Source: PALSA-894 sp963734185 (GTDB taxonomy: Bacteria > Pseudomonadota > Alphaproteobacteria > Rhizobiales > Xanthobacteraceae). From it: DNA of 64,000 nt. This document shows, one piece after another, positions 16,786-24,937 of the stretch. The first letter of the stretch is position 1. Each line of letters begins with the position of its first letter. Under the pieces are notes generated by a model. That model had not been told where the DNA came from. It searched no databases and saw only the letters and a list, made by a program, of their open reading frames with translations. The stretch covers positions 186,001 through 250,000 of the forward strand of contig CAVTGA010000002.1 in assembly GCA_963734185.1 (NCBI GenBank), read 5' to 3'. A program made the position numbers and the translations under genes.

Positions 16786-17139
16786 TCAGCTCCACGATGA
16801 ACACCACGGCGTTGCGCGCCGCGCGGCGCGGATGTCGGCGAAGGCGCGCGCGAGCCGCAAGGATTTCTTGGATTTCAAGTAGCCGAACCCGGTCTCGCGC
16901 CGCTCCTGCGGCGGCTCGTCGCGATAGAAGAACGTGACCGCCACGTCGAGCGCGTCGGCGAGTTGCTGCAGCCGCGCCGCCGCCACGCGGTTGGCGCCGC
17001 GCTCGTATTTCTGGATCTGCTGGAACGTGATGCCGACGGCGCGGCCGAGCTCTTCCTGCGACAACCCGCGCTCCAGCCGCAGCGCGCGGATCTTCCGGCC
17101 GATCTCGACGTCCTCGGGGCCGGCGCGGCGCTGTCTCAT
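16786..17139 (-). CDS. XRE-family HTH transcriptional regulator, C terminus possibly frameshifted
   Basis: About 117 residues from the ATG at 17139. An N-terminal HTH_3 domain is clear: IGRKIRALRLERGLSQEELG, then GITFQQIQKYERGANRVAA, the Cro/CI fold. After LKSKKSLRLARAFADIRAAR the frame runs into ATPWCSSWS and stops, while the next frame reads NAVVFIVELIRRNQ, a more natural helical ending. A 1-2 base shift in the GC-rich run near 16812 is therefore likely, or the end is simply unusual. It lies divergent from the cas-linked regulator at 17302, so it may control that promoter. Confidence 0.75.
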   Translation of the reverse strand: MRQRRAGPEDVEIGRKIRALRLERGLSQEELGRAVGITFQQIQKYERGANRVAAARLQQLADALDVAVTFFYRDEPPQERRETGFGYLKSKKSLRLARAFADIRAARRATPWCSSWS

Positions 17140-17276
17140 TGCGATACCCGGTGATGGCCGGCATGCTTCATCGGTAACCTCTGGAGACCGGGGCGGGCGC
17201 CCCGGGCAATATGCTACCGTCGTTGCGGAAGCGAATCTCCCGCAGCGCCGGCAAGCCCGAACCGGAATCCTTGCGA

Positions 17277-17290
17277 TTACCATATCGTAA
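17277..17290. promoter_or_regulatory. near-palindromic candidate operator between XRE and MarR-like genes
   Basis: The 14 bp TTACCATATCGTAA is a palindrome except for one symmetric mismatch pair and ends 11 bases before the start codon at 17302. It sits in the divergent intergenic region of two regulator genes, so either regulator could bind it. Confidence 0.4.
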
Positions 17291-17301
17291 GAATAAATTC
17301 G

Positions 17302-17694
17302 ATGCAACTAGAACTTATCTACAATCTGGTCCGCATGTTCGCAGAGCGCATCGTGGCGGCGGCCTTAAAGGACGAATCCGGAGCCGCCCGCCTGCAGCAG
17401 GTCGGATTGTTCACGCTGATTTTCATGTTGCAGGCCGACGAGGAGCCGGTGACGGCGGTACGGCTGTCACGCATGACCGGCCAATCGCAGAGCCAAATCC
17501 ACCATCAGGTGATAAAGCTGCTCAAGCTGCAGCTGATCAAGCGCAAGTCGATCGGCAACCCGAAAGGCCGCGGCCGCGCCTACAAGCTGATCATCAATTA
17601 CACGCCGGAAACGCGGCGGCTTGCCAGGAAAATCAGCAGTGCCATCGTGAAGTCAGTCGGCAAGCCGCTGAGGGCTGGGCGGAAACGAGGGTGA
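17302..17694 (+). CDS. MarR-like winged-helix protein at the head of the cas operon
   Basis: A 130-residue basic protein. The central part TAVRLSRMTGQSQSQIHHQV reads as a helix-turn-helix, followed by a wing KRKSIGNPKGRGRAYKLIIN, the pattern of MarR-type regulators. Flanking helices (LIYNLVRMFAERIVAAAL, TPETRRLARKISSAIVK) would form the dimer interface. It ends 87 bases before cas3 on the same strand, with no visible terminator between, so it probably shares a transcript with the cas genes and may regulate them. That role is inferred from position only. Confidence 0.7.
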   Translation: MQLELIYNLVRMFAERIVAAALKDESGAARLQQVGLFTLIFMLQADEEPVTAVRLSRMTGQSQSQIHHQVIKLLKLQLIKRKSIGNPKGRGRAYKLIINYTPETRRLARKISSAIVKSVGKPLRAGRKRG

Positions 17695-17781
17695 GCATTT
17701 CAGCCGCTTCACAAGGGCATTCCTTTTGATTTCCACTGCTGCTTGTCTTTACGGCTCGTCGTGCGGCATGCTGTTCCAACC

Positions 17782-20646
17782 ATGAGCGATATCGAGTTTG
17801 ACGCAGCCTTTCATGCCCTTACCGGGCATTCGCCGATGCGCTGGCAGAGGCGGCTGTTCGTCGAGATGCTGGGTGGGGAGCCGCCAGGTGCGCTCGATAT
17901 CCCGACCGGCCTCGGCAAGACTTCGGTGATGGCGATCTGGCTGATCGCGCTCGCCGCGCAGGCGGCGCGCGGCGTGCCTATGCTGCCACGGCGGCTCGTC
18001 TACGTGGTGGACCGGCGCACGATCGTGGACCAGGCGACGGACGTTGCCGAACGCATGCGCAAGGCGCTCCGCGCCGACAGCCGAGCGGCGCAACTCCACG
18101 CTATCCTATCCAGCCTGTGCGTCGATCCGGCTGATAATGCCTCGCCGCTCGCCATCAGCACGTTGCGCGGCGAGTTCGCCGACAACCGCGAATGGCAGGC
18201 CGATCCGGGGCGCGCCGCGATCATCGTCGGCACCGTCGACATGATCGGCAGCCGGCTGCTGTTCTCCGGCTACGGTGCTGGCCGCTCGTCGCGCCGCGCC
18301 ATGAGTGCGGGCTTGCTCGGTCATGACGCGCTGCTCGTCCACGACGAGGCGCATTTGTCCGAGCCGTTCGGCAGGTTAGTGAAGGAGATCGCGCGCATTC
18401 AGAGGACATCCGACATCCGCACCTCTCCAGACATGCTGCGCACTCTCCGCGTGACCGAGATGTCGGCGACGCGCCACACAGCGGACGAGCCGCTTGAGGA
18501 AGCGAGGTTGTTCGCGCTGAATGAAGAGGAGAAAAGAGATTCGGTTGTCGCGCATCGTCTCGATGCGCGCAAAGCGCTCCGTCTTGAAAAGGTCGTGGAT
18601 CCCGATGTGGCGCGCAAAAGGATCGTCGAAACGGCGCTGCGCTACGGCGAGGAGGAGACGACGGCGCGCGTACTCGTCTTCTGCTACAAGGTCGACGACG
18701 CCAAGCGGGTCTTCAATGCGATCGTCGAGGCGGCGGGGACCGATCGGGTAGCGCTTCTGATCGGGCCGCTGCGCGGCCATGAGCGCGATAAGCTTGTCAG
18801 CAGGAACGCGGTGTTCCAGGTGTTCAGGGCAGCGGCGGATCGGCCGGCTCTGCCGCAAAGCTTCTATCTCGTGGCCACGTCGGCCGGCGAGGTCGGCATT
18901 GATCTCGATGCCGACCACATGGTGTGCGACCTTACGACGCTCGACTCGATGATCCAGCGTCTCGGACGAGTGAACCGGCTCGGCCGCGAGGATCGCGAAT
19001 TCATTGCGTGCATCGACGTGTTCGACTGCCCTTCCAGCAAGGACGAGGAGGACGAATGGATCGTTGCGCGCGAGAATACGTCAAAGGCATTGTCGCGCCT
19101 GCGCCGGCAGGACGGCGCCCGTGACGCGAGCCCGCGCGCGCTGCGCACGCTTGTCGATGAACTGGAACAGGCAAAATCGCTCATCCCGGCCTTTGCGCCG
19201 AAGCCGCTCAGTCCACCGCTGACTGATGTCTTGTTGGACAGCTGGGCGCTCAACTCTGTGGACGAGTTGCCGGGCCGGCCACGCGTCGAGGACTGGCTGC
19301 GCGGCCAGGAGGGCGAGCCGCCTGAAACGGTGATCGCGTGGCGCGAGGAGGCGGATGAGATCGCGACCGCGCTCGCCGGCGAGCAGCTGTCGGAGCGGGA
19401 CGCCTATGAATGGTTCTTGGGGCACGCGATTGAGCCGCAGGAACGGATGCGCGAGACCACGGTACGCGCGGTCAAAGCGCTTGAAGCGATAGCGCGGAAG
19501 GCGGAACAGAGTGGTCAGCCGGTCGCCGGTATCCTGCTCGACCGCGAACGCAGGCGAGCCGTGGCAATCGCGATCAACAAGCTCGCGGAGCACGACACGG
19601 TGGCGAACGCGACGATCGTGCTGCCGGTGCGGGCGGGCGGCCTGACCCGCAGCGGCGCCCTCGACGGGGTGGCGTTGCATTCAAGCGATGTCGCCGACAT
19701 ACGAGAGGCCGCGCCTGCGAATGACGATGCGCAAGTGATCGAAGGCCGGCGCTGGCGCGCGCGCCTGAGGCAGGAGGATGGAGCTTGGTCGACGTCCAAG
19801 GTCTGCGATGTAGACCCACGTCTGATCCCGGGCTTGGAGCAATTCAATCGGGAGCGGTTCGAGCGGCTATCCATCGACCAGGCGATAACCAAGCTCCGTG
19901 AATGCGTGAGGGCTGAGACCGGCTTGGCCTTTGCAGAGGAAGCGAGATTGCTGATTCTGCCGGGGGGTGAGCCCGACGCGATATTCCGCACACTAGTTTC
20001 CCTCATGCCGGCGGGTAGCGCGAAGGCGGTGCTCGACCTTTCGGAAGCGGCGCATTCAGAGCAGGAATTGGTGTCTCATCTCGCTGCCGCTGAACACCAG
20101 GCCGGGTTGATAGTCCGCAGACTTGCGCTCGATCCGGACATCGCGCGGGCCGTTCGCATCGCCGCACGCCTTCACGACCGCGGCAAGGATCGCCGACCGT
20201 GGCAGCGTGCGATCGGCAATGCGCGCTATCCGCATGTCGTGCTGGCCAAGAGCGGCCACCGCCGTTTCAATCCCGATCTGTGTCAGAACTATCGTCACGA
20301 GTTCGGCTCGCTGATCGAAGCGAGGCGGAACGAGGAAATCAGAAGCATGGCCGATTGGCAGCGCGAGTTGGTTTTCCATCTCATTGCCGCCCACCACGGC
20401 TGGGCGCGGCCCCATTTCAACCGTCATCTCGACGATCCAATTGCCGACGGCGATGAAATCGCAGCTGCCCTTGCCGATACGCCCCGGTTCCATGCCCGTA
20501 TGCAACGTCGCTATGGCCGCTGGGGGCTTGCCTGGCTCGAAGCGCTGCTGAAGGCTGCCGATGTGATGGCTACGAAGAGCATTTCGGCTGACGATGCGAA
20601 CACGATTGCGGCCGATGCCCTGGCGGTCGAGGAAGAGCCGGCATGA
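17782..20646 (+). CDS. cas3: Cas3 helicase-nuclease, type I-G, with C-terminal HD domain
   Basis: A 954-residue DNA helicase-nuclease that unwinds and degrades target DNA after the Cascade complex has bound. The helicase comes first: Walker A DIPTGLGKT at residues 39-47, DEAH box at 188-191 (VHDEAHLSEPFG), motif III-like EMSATRH, and motif VI QRLGRVNRLGR near 393-403. The HD nuclease is at the C terminus: LHDRGK with His798-Asp799, then AHHGW at about 870. This helicase-then-HD order is the reverse of most Cas3 proteins and is typical of type I-G (old I-U). The ATG at 17782 is chosen; TTG at 17743 would add 13 residues. The next gene overlaps by four bases. Confidence 0.95.
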   Translation: MSDIEFDAAFHALTGHSPMRWQRRLFVEMLGGEPPGALDIPTGLGKTSVMAIWLIALAAQAARGVPMLPRRLVYVVDRRTIVDQATDVAERMRKALRADSRAAQLHAILSSLCVDPADNASPLAISTLRGEFADNREWQADPGRAAIIVGTVDMIGSRLLFSGYGAGRSSRRAMSAGLLGHDALLVHDEAHLSEPFGRLVKEIARIQRTSDIRTSPDMLRTLRVTEMSATRHTADEPLEEARLFALNEEEKRDSVVAHRLDARKALRLEKVVDPDVARKRIVETALRYGEEETTARVLVFCYKVDDAKRVFNAIVEAAGTDRVALLIGPLRGHERDKLVSRNAVFQVFRAAADRPALPQSFYLVATSAGEVGIDLDADHMVCDLTTLDSMIQRLGRVNRLGREDREFIACIDVFDCPSSKDEEDEWIVARENTSKALSRLRRQDGARDASPRALRTLVDELEQAKSLIPAFAPKPLSPPLTDVLLDSWALNSVDELPGRPRVEDWLRGQEGEPPETVIAWREEADEIATALAGEQLSERDAYEWFLGHAIEPQERMRETTVRAVKALEAIARKAEQSGQPVAGILLDRERRRAVAIAINKLAEHDTVANATIVLPVRAGGLTRSGALDGVALHSSDVADIREAAPANDDAQVIEGRRWRARLRQEDGAWSTSKVCDVDPRLIPGLEQFNRERFERLSIDQAITKLRECVRAETGLAFAEEARLLILPGGEPDAIFRTLVSLMPAGSAKAVLDLSEAAHSEQELVSHLAAAEHQAGLIVRRLALDPDIARAVRIAARLHDRGKDRRPWQRAIGNARYPHVVLAKSGHRRFNPDLCQNYRHEFGSLIEARRNEEIRSMADWQRELVFHLIAAHHGWARPHFNRHLDDPIADGDEIAAALADTPRFHARMQRRYGRWGLAWLEALLKAADVMATKSISADDANTIAADALAVEEEPA

Positions 20647-21458
20647 ACTATCCCGCTGCCGACATCACTCTAGACGTCGACCTGCGCAACCCCGGGCAGT
20701 TCTTCGCCTGTTGCGGCGTATTGGAACTGGCAGGGCGGCGCTGGCCTGGAAGCGAAGCCTGGTTCGCCGCCGCACCGGGCGGAGCGACGTTTCATGTGAC
20801 GACGGGCAGTGGGACCAGCGAGCCCTTGGCCGATCTCGTGCGCGCACTGTTGTGCAGCGACACGCCGCTGGTCACGGTTGCCCAGGACAAGGGAATCGAC
20901 GACATCCAGGCCGACCGCCGGCCGGTGATGCTGATGGCGCCGTTCGATCTCCGCCTCGACTGGTGGCAATATTCGTATGGCGACGGCGACAAGTCCGAGC
21001 TGAAGGTGTGGGCCGGACAGCAGACGCCGGAGCGCAACCTGACGGCCCTGCAGGACATCTGGCGCAGGATCAATGCAGCCCGGCCGGACGAGACCGGCTC
21101 GCGCGCCTTGTTCGCGCAACGCTGGCCGGAGGCCGGCATGGGCTTCGATCCGTCCTCCTCCTGGAAGGCGATCGATGTCGGCTTCTCGCCCGACGAGCAG
21201 CAGATCAACGTGCTGACCTCGCCTTCGGTCGAGATCCTTGCCGCGATCGGCCTGCAGCGGTGCCGGCCCGAACGTCTCGGCGAGAAAGGCCGCCACTTCG
21301 TCTATCGCGCCTGGGCCGATCCGGTCGAGACGATGGTCGCGCCCGCGGCGCTCGCCGGCGCGGTGCGCACGTTGTCGACGCACCGGTTCCCGGTGAACAT
21401 GCGCAATGCGCAATACGGAAATTTCGGCTGGGCCAAGCCATGGGAGAGCACGCCATGA
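20643..21458 (+). CDS. csb3: Csb3-type subunit of type I-G Cascade (Cas8-like)
   Basis: A 271-residue protein that occupies the place of the large Cascade subunit in one branch of type I-G loci. The N-terminal LDVDLRNPGQFFACCGVLEL is characteristic of Csb3 and related proteins (NPGQFFACCG stretch at residues 18-27), and the C terminus ends in the RFPVNMRNAQYGNFGW segment. It is far smaller than Csx17, the 700-residue large subunit of other I-G systems, and no csx17 gene is present. The gene overlaps both neighbours by four bases (ATGA at each end), so cas3-csb3-csb1 are translationally coupled. The role in PAM recognition is inferred from the locus position. Confidence 0.85.
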   Translation: MNYPAADITLDVDLRNPGQFFACCGVLELAGRRWPGSEAWFAAAPGGATFHVTTGSGTSEPLADLVRALLCSDTPLVTVAQDKGIDDIQADRRPVMLMAPFDLRLDWWQYSYGDGDKSELKVWAGQQTPERNLTALQDIWRRINAARPDETGSRALFAQRWPEAGMGFDPSSSWKAIDVGFSPDEQQINVLTSPSVEILAAIGLQRCRPERLGEKGRHFVYRAWADPVETMVAPAALAGAVRTLSTHRFPVNMRNAQYGNFGWAKPWESTP

Positions 21459-22540
21459 CCGCATGGAACGAGATCGCGAGCACGATGCTGGCCAAGGACG
21501 GCCCGGCCGCGCTTGTCTGCCGGCAATGGTTGATGCCGGTGGAAGGCCGCGATGCGGTGATCTTTCCCCCGACCTTCGCAGCGACCGAAGCTGGCCGCTC
21601 CGGCTACAACATCGACCCGCCCAAGAAGGACATGCCGCCGGGCACCAAGCGCATCGCCATCATCGACACCGTCGGCGCGCAGGCGAACCGCATGGAGCCG
21701 CTGTTCAAGCAGCAGCCGGGCGACGACGACCCGCTGCCGCGGCTGGTGCCGCAGATCGAGATCAAGGCCGGCAACAAGACCGTGAGCCTGCTCGATGCCG
21801 GCCACCGCGCCGCCGACGCCGTGGTGCGCTACTCGACGCTCGGGCCGGCGCTGAAGGAGGCGTTCACCGACTACCAAGAGAGCGGGGACGCCACCCGGCT
21901 CGCCAAGCTCGCGCCGACGTCGCTCGTGTTCGGCGCCTGGGACTCGCGCGACACGCAGGTGAAGCTGCCGCGTCTGGTCGCTTCGACCATCCGCGCCTAC
22001 GACGTCGAGGAGCTGACGCGCTCGGCGCAGTACAATCCGCCGCTCGACTACGTCGGCCTCGATCTGCTTGACGATGCCGACGACAAGAAGACGCTCGACA
22101 CCGCCTCCGAGCTCGGTTTCCGTCACGCGCCCGCCGCCGGCACTCATGGCGGCGTGATCGTGCATGGCGAGATCCGGCGCGAGGCGATCCTCAGTCTGGT
22201 CGGCCTGCGCACGATCGGGCCGCGCGGGCCGACCGGCGACGCGCTACGTCGCTATATCCTCGGGCTCGCCCTGGTCGCGATGACCTATGAACGTTCGCAC
22301 GATCTGCGCCAGGGCTGCCTGCTGGTAAGCGATCCGGACAAGCCGGCCGCCTGGGAGCTGGTCGGCCATGACGGCAAGCGCTCTAGCGTCGCGCCCGACG
22401 CCAAGGCGACGCTCGCCTTCGCGCAAGACGTGGCCAAGGCCTTCGGCGTCGGAGACAGCAGGACAGTCGAATTCGACAAGAACACGGCCAATACCGCGAT
22501 CAAGGAGCGGACCGGCGGCCGGAAGGCGCGCAAGGCCTGA
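21455..22540 (+). CDS. csb1: Csb1 (GSU0053 family), Cas7-like backbone subunit
   Basis: A 361-residue RAMP protein of the Csb1/GSU0053 family, which forms the helical backbone along the crRNA in type I-G Cascade. Recognisable pieces are the start MTAWNEIASTMLAKDGPAAL, FPPTFAATEAGRSGYNID, RIAIIDTVGAQANRMEPLF, SLVFGAWDSRDTQVKLPRLV, and GVIVHGEIRREAILSLVGLR. The C terminus is Lys/Arg-rich (RTGGRKARKA). The length agrees with the family. The start is fixed by the four-base overlap with csb3. Confidence 0.92.
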   Translation: MTAWNEIASTMLAKDGPAALVCRQWLMPVEGRDAVIFPPTFAATEAGRSGYNIDPPKKDMPPGTKRIAIIDTVGAQANRMEPLFKQQPGDDDPLPRLVPQIEIKAGNKTVSLLDAGHRAADAVVRYSTLGPALKEAFTDYQESGDATRLAKLAPTSLVFGAWDSRDTQVKLPRLVASTIRAYDVEELTRSAQYNPPLDYVGLDLLDDADDKKTLDTASELGFRHAPAAGTHGGVIVHGEIRREAILSLVGLRTIGPRGPTGDALRRYILGLALVAMTYERSHDLRQGCLLVSDPDKPAAWELVGHDGKRSSVAPDAKATLAFAQDVAKAFGVGDSRTVEFDKNTANTAIKERTGGRKARKA

Positions 22541-22544
22541 CGCG

Positions 22545-24020
22545 ATGCGCTGGCTGTGCATCGAGACGCACTGGCTCGCCGGCCGCTATCACGGCCGCAG
22601 CGACGAGGGCCGCGCCGCCGAGTGGCCGCCCAATCCGCATCGCCTGTTCCAGGCGCTGATCGCGGCTGCCCATCTCGGCTTCCGCCGCAGCGAGATGAGT
22701 GACGCCAAGGCGGACGCGTTCCGCTGGCTCGAAGCGCGCGAACCGCCAGAGATCGTCGCGCCGCCGGCGCAGCCGGCGAGCTTCGTGCGCCTCTACGTGC
22801 CCAACAACGACATGGACAGCGTGGTGGCGTCTGACTGGAAGCGTTCGCCGGCCGAGCTGCGCACCGCCAAGGACCTCCATCCGCACATGCTCGAGGGCGA
22901 TGCCACCGCGCGCTTCCTGTGGCCGATCGCCGACGCGGAGTGGCCCACGGTGCGCGCTCATGCGGAGGTCCTGTGCGAGGAGGCGCGCCACCTCCATTCG
23001 CTCGGCCTCGGTATCGATTTCGTGGCCGGCAACGGCCGCATCCTCGACGACGCCGAGAAGCATGCGCTGCCTGGCGAGGCTTATGTGGCCGACGCCGCCC
23101 TTGCCGGCGACTGGCGCGCGCCGGCGCGCGGCTCGTTCGAGGAGTTGACGGCGCGCCACGCCGGGATGGCGGCGCGCGTGCAGGCGGCGCGAGCGCGGGG
23201 CGTGGTGCGCTCGGTCGACCCGCCGGCGCCGCCGGCGATCCGGCGCGACGTCGACTATGCGCCGCGCGCCGCGCCGCGCCGCCGGCCGGTGCACGCCTTC
23301 GAGCTAGTGGACGAGGAAGGGAATTTCAAATCGTTCGACCCGCGCCAAGCGATGCATGTCGCGGCGTGGCTGCGCCATGCGGCGATCGCGCAGACCCAGC
23401 GGCTGAAGCTTGACCCGGCGTTCATGAAGGATTTCGTGGCGGGCCACGGCGAGGGTCGCAGCGAGAAGAATGCGCGCTTCTCCTACCTGCCGGTCCCCAC
23501 CATCGGCCCGCATTCGGACGGCCGTATCCGCCGTGTCATCCTGGCGCAGCCGGCCGGCGCGCCGCACGAACTTGCCGCCAAGGTAGTGCGTGCGCTCGGC
23601 AACGCGGCACTGGTCGATGAGAATGGTGTGACCACAGCCGAGCTGCGAGCGGTGGATCTCGGGGGCGAGCGCAGTGTCTTCGCGCAGTATCTCAAGCGCT
23701 CGTATCGATGGGGCTCAGTCACGCCGGTGGTGTTGCCCGGCATGGACGAGCGCCGTGCGCGCAAGGCTGTCGGGCTGGTGGTCAAGGCACTGGCGCAAGC
23801 CGGCATCACCACGCCGGTCGCCGCGATCGATGTGCAGGCCGAGCCGGTGTTCCCCGGCGCCGAGATGGCGCGGCGCTATCTGATACCGAGATATCTAGAG
23901 AAGTTTCCGCGCGTGCAGGTGTTGATAAACTTTGCCGAGCCGCTGCCCGGACCACTCGCAATCGGGAGTGGGAGACATTTGGGACTGGGGCTGCTTGCGG
24001 CCTTGGATGCTGAGACGTGA
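22545..24020 (+). CDS. csb2: Csb2 (GSU0054 family), Cas5-Cas6 fusion
   Basis: A 491-residue protein of the Csb2/GSU0054 family, a Cas5-like part joined to a Cas6-like part; in I-G systems it processes pre-crRNA and caps the crRNA 5' handle. The N-terminal RAMP opening is MRWLCIETHWLAGRYHGRSD, with a WPPNPHRLFQALIAAAH segment. The C-terminal part has a glycine-rich RAMP loop GPLAIGSGRHLGLGLLA, the usual Cas5/6 ending. Likely catalytic His residues cannot be fixed by eye. It starts four bases after csb1 and ends the effector half of the operon. The array repeat with its 8 bp hairpin is its expected substrate. Confidence 0.92.
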   Translation: MRWLCIETHWLAGRYHGRSDEGRAAEWPPNPHRLFQALIAAAHLGFRRSEMSDAKADAFRWLEAREPPEIVAPPAQPASFVRLYVPNNDMDSVVASDWKRSPAELRTAKDLHPHMLEGDATARFLWPIADAEWPTVRAHAEVLCEEARHLHSLGLGIDFVAGNGRILDDAEKHALPGEAYVADAALAGDWRAPARGSFEELTARHAGMAARVQAARARGVVRSVDPPAPPAIRRDVDYAPRAAPRRRPVHAFELVDEEGNFKSFDPRQAMHVAAWLRHAAIAQTQRLKLDPAFMKDFVAGHGEGRSEKNARFSYLPVPTIGPHSDGRIRRVILAQPAGAPHELAAKVVRALGNAALVDENGVTTAELRAVDLGGERSVFAQYLKRSYRWGSVTPVVLPGMDERRARKAVGLVVKALAQAGITTPVAAIDVQAEPVFPGAEMARRYLIPRYLEKFPRVQVLINFAEPLPGPLAIGSGRHLGLGLLAALDAET

Positions 24021-24083
24021 GAGAGGCGGCGCGAAAGGACCGCGCCGCCTCCACTGGCCTACTCGTCGCGAATGGGCGTATCC

Positions 24084-24140
24084 TTGCCGCAAGCCCTCCG
24101 CCAGAAGCGGCGACAACGCATTGTCGATCAGGAATCTCAC
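24084..24140 (-). pseudogene. N-terminal stump of a DUF5615 (PIN-like) toxin
   Basis: Nineteen codons starting with GTG at 24140, inside the stop of the DUF433 gene, read VRFLIDNALSPLLAEGLRQ, which is the conserved N terminus of DUF5615 PIN-like toxins (first acidic active-site Asp included). After LRQ the similarity ends abruptly and the frame continues into unrelated residues antisense to the end of csb2. The toxin is therefore truncated, most likely at the boundary where the cas genes were joined to this segment. Confidence 0.65.
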
Positions 24141-24364
24141 GAAGCCGCGAGCGGCAGTTCGCGTTCGCGCACCGCGTCGGCGGCATAGCGCAAGGCTTCC
24201 GCGATGTCCTCGCGTTCGAGATCCGGAAGCGCCGCGAGGATCTCGTCCTGGGTCATGCCGTCGGCGACCATGGCAACCACGGTCGCGGCCGGAATGCGCA
24301 ATCCGCGAATGCACGGCATGCCGCCCATCTGCGCCGGATTCACCGTGATGCGCGCGAACTTCAT
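24137..24364 (-). CDS. DUF433 antitoxin
   Basis: A 75-residue protein of the DUF433 (VapB-like) family: RITVNPAQMGGMPCIRGLRI at the start, then the HTH-like AATVVAMVADGMTQDEILAA and ALPDLEREDIAEALRYAAD. These usually pair with a DUF5615 PIN-domain RNase toxin encoded directly downstream. The partner here is only a 19-codon stump that shares the overlapping GTGA start. The gene lies on the strand opposite to the cas genes, between the effector and adaptation halves of the CRISPR locus. Confidence 0.85.
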   Translation of the reverse strand: MKFARITVNPAQMGGMPCIRGLRIPAATVVAMVADGMTQDEILAALPDLEREDIAEALRYAADAVRERELPLAAS

Positions 24365-24455
24365 GGCGATTCTTTCAGGGTCCGTTTGACCTGTCGCGAC
24401 GTGATTGTAGCCTGGATCGTGGTTTCATTGAAGCCGCACCGGCGCCGCGCTTCTT

Positions 24456-24830
24456 TTACGCGGCCGATCGCGTCTCATGGGCCTGCGCCAGCACGTCCGT
24501 CGGGATATCGAACAGCTTGCCGAGCGCACGGACCATCGGCAGGGTGAGCGGGCGCTTGCGGGTGAGCACTTCGGACACGCGGCCGCGGCTGCCGATGGCC
24601 GGCTCCAAATCCTTCCGCGTCAGACCCTTCTGCTCCATCATGAACAGGATGGCTGCGATCGGGTCGGGTGCCGGAATCGGATCGTGCTTCGCTTCATTGG
24701 CCTCGATCAGCGTCACCAGCACGTCGAGGCGGTCGCCTTCCGGCGAGCCGGGCTCGGCATTCCACAGGCGTTCGACCTCCTTCAGCGCCGCGCGATGATC
24801 GGCTCTGGTCCGCATCGGCCGGATGTCCAT
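24456..24830 (-). CDS. HigA-like HTH antitoxin, no toxin gene adjacent
   Basis: A 124-residue protein with the HigA-family plan: an N-terminal helix bundle (residues 8-50, HRAALKEVERLW) and an XRE-type HTH in the second half (AILFMMEQKGLTRKDLEPAI, then GSRGRVSEVLTRKRPLTLPM). HigB toxin genes normally lie immediately upstream of higA. Upstream here are only 107 bases before the divergent cas4-cas1 gene, so no toxin fits. It could act as a free-standing repressor; the divergent placement makes the cas4-cas1 promoter a candidate target. Confidence 0.8.
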   Translation of the reverse strand: MDIRPMRTRADHRAALKEVERLWNAEPGSPEGDRLDVLVTLIEANEAKHDPIPAPDPIAAILFMMEQKGLTRKDLEPAIGSRGRVSEVLTRKRPLTLPMVRALGKLFDIPTDVLAQAHETRSAA

Positions 24831-24937
24831 GCGCTGCTCCTTACTTGGATTTGCTTGGCGGCCTGATTTGGGACTCGACTCCGCGGTTTCCCGTTATAAT
24901 AATGGCCGGGCGTCCGTGTAATCGGGGATTGTAGCGT

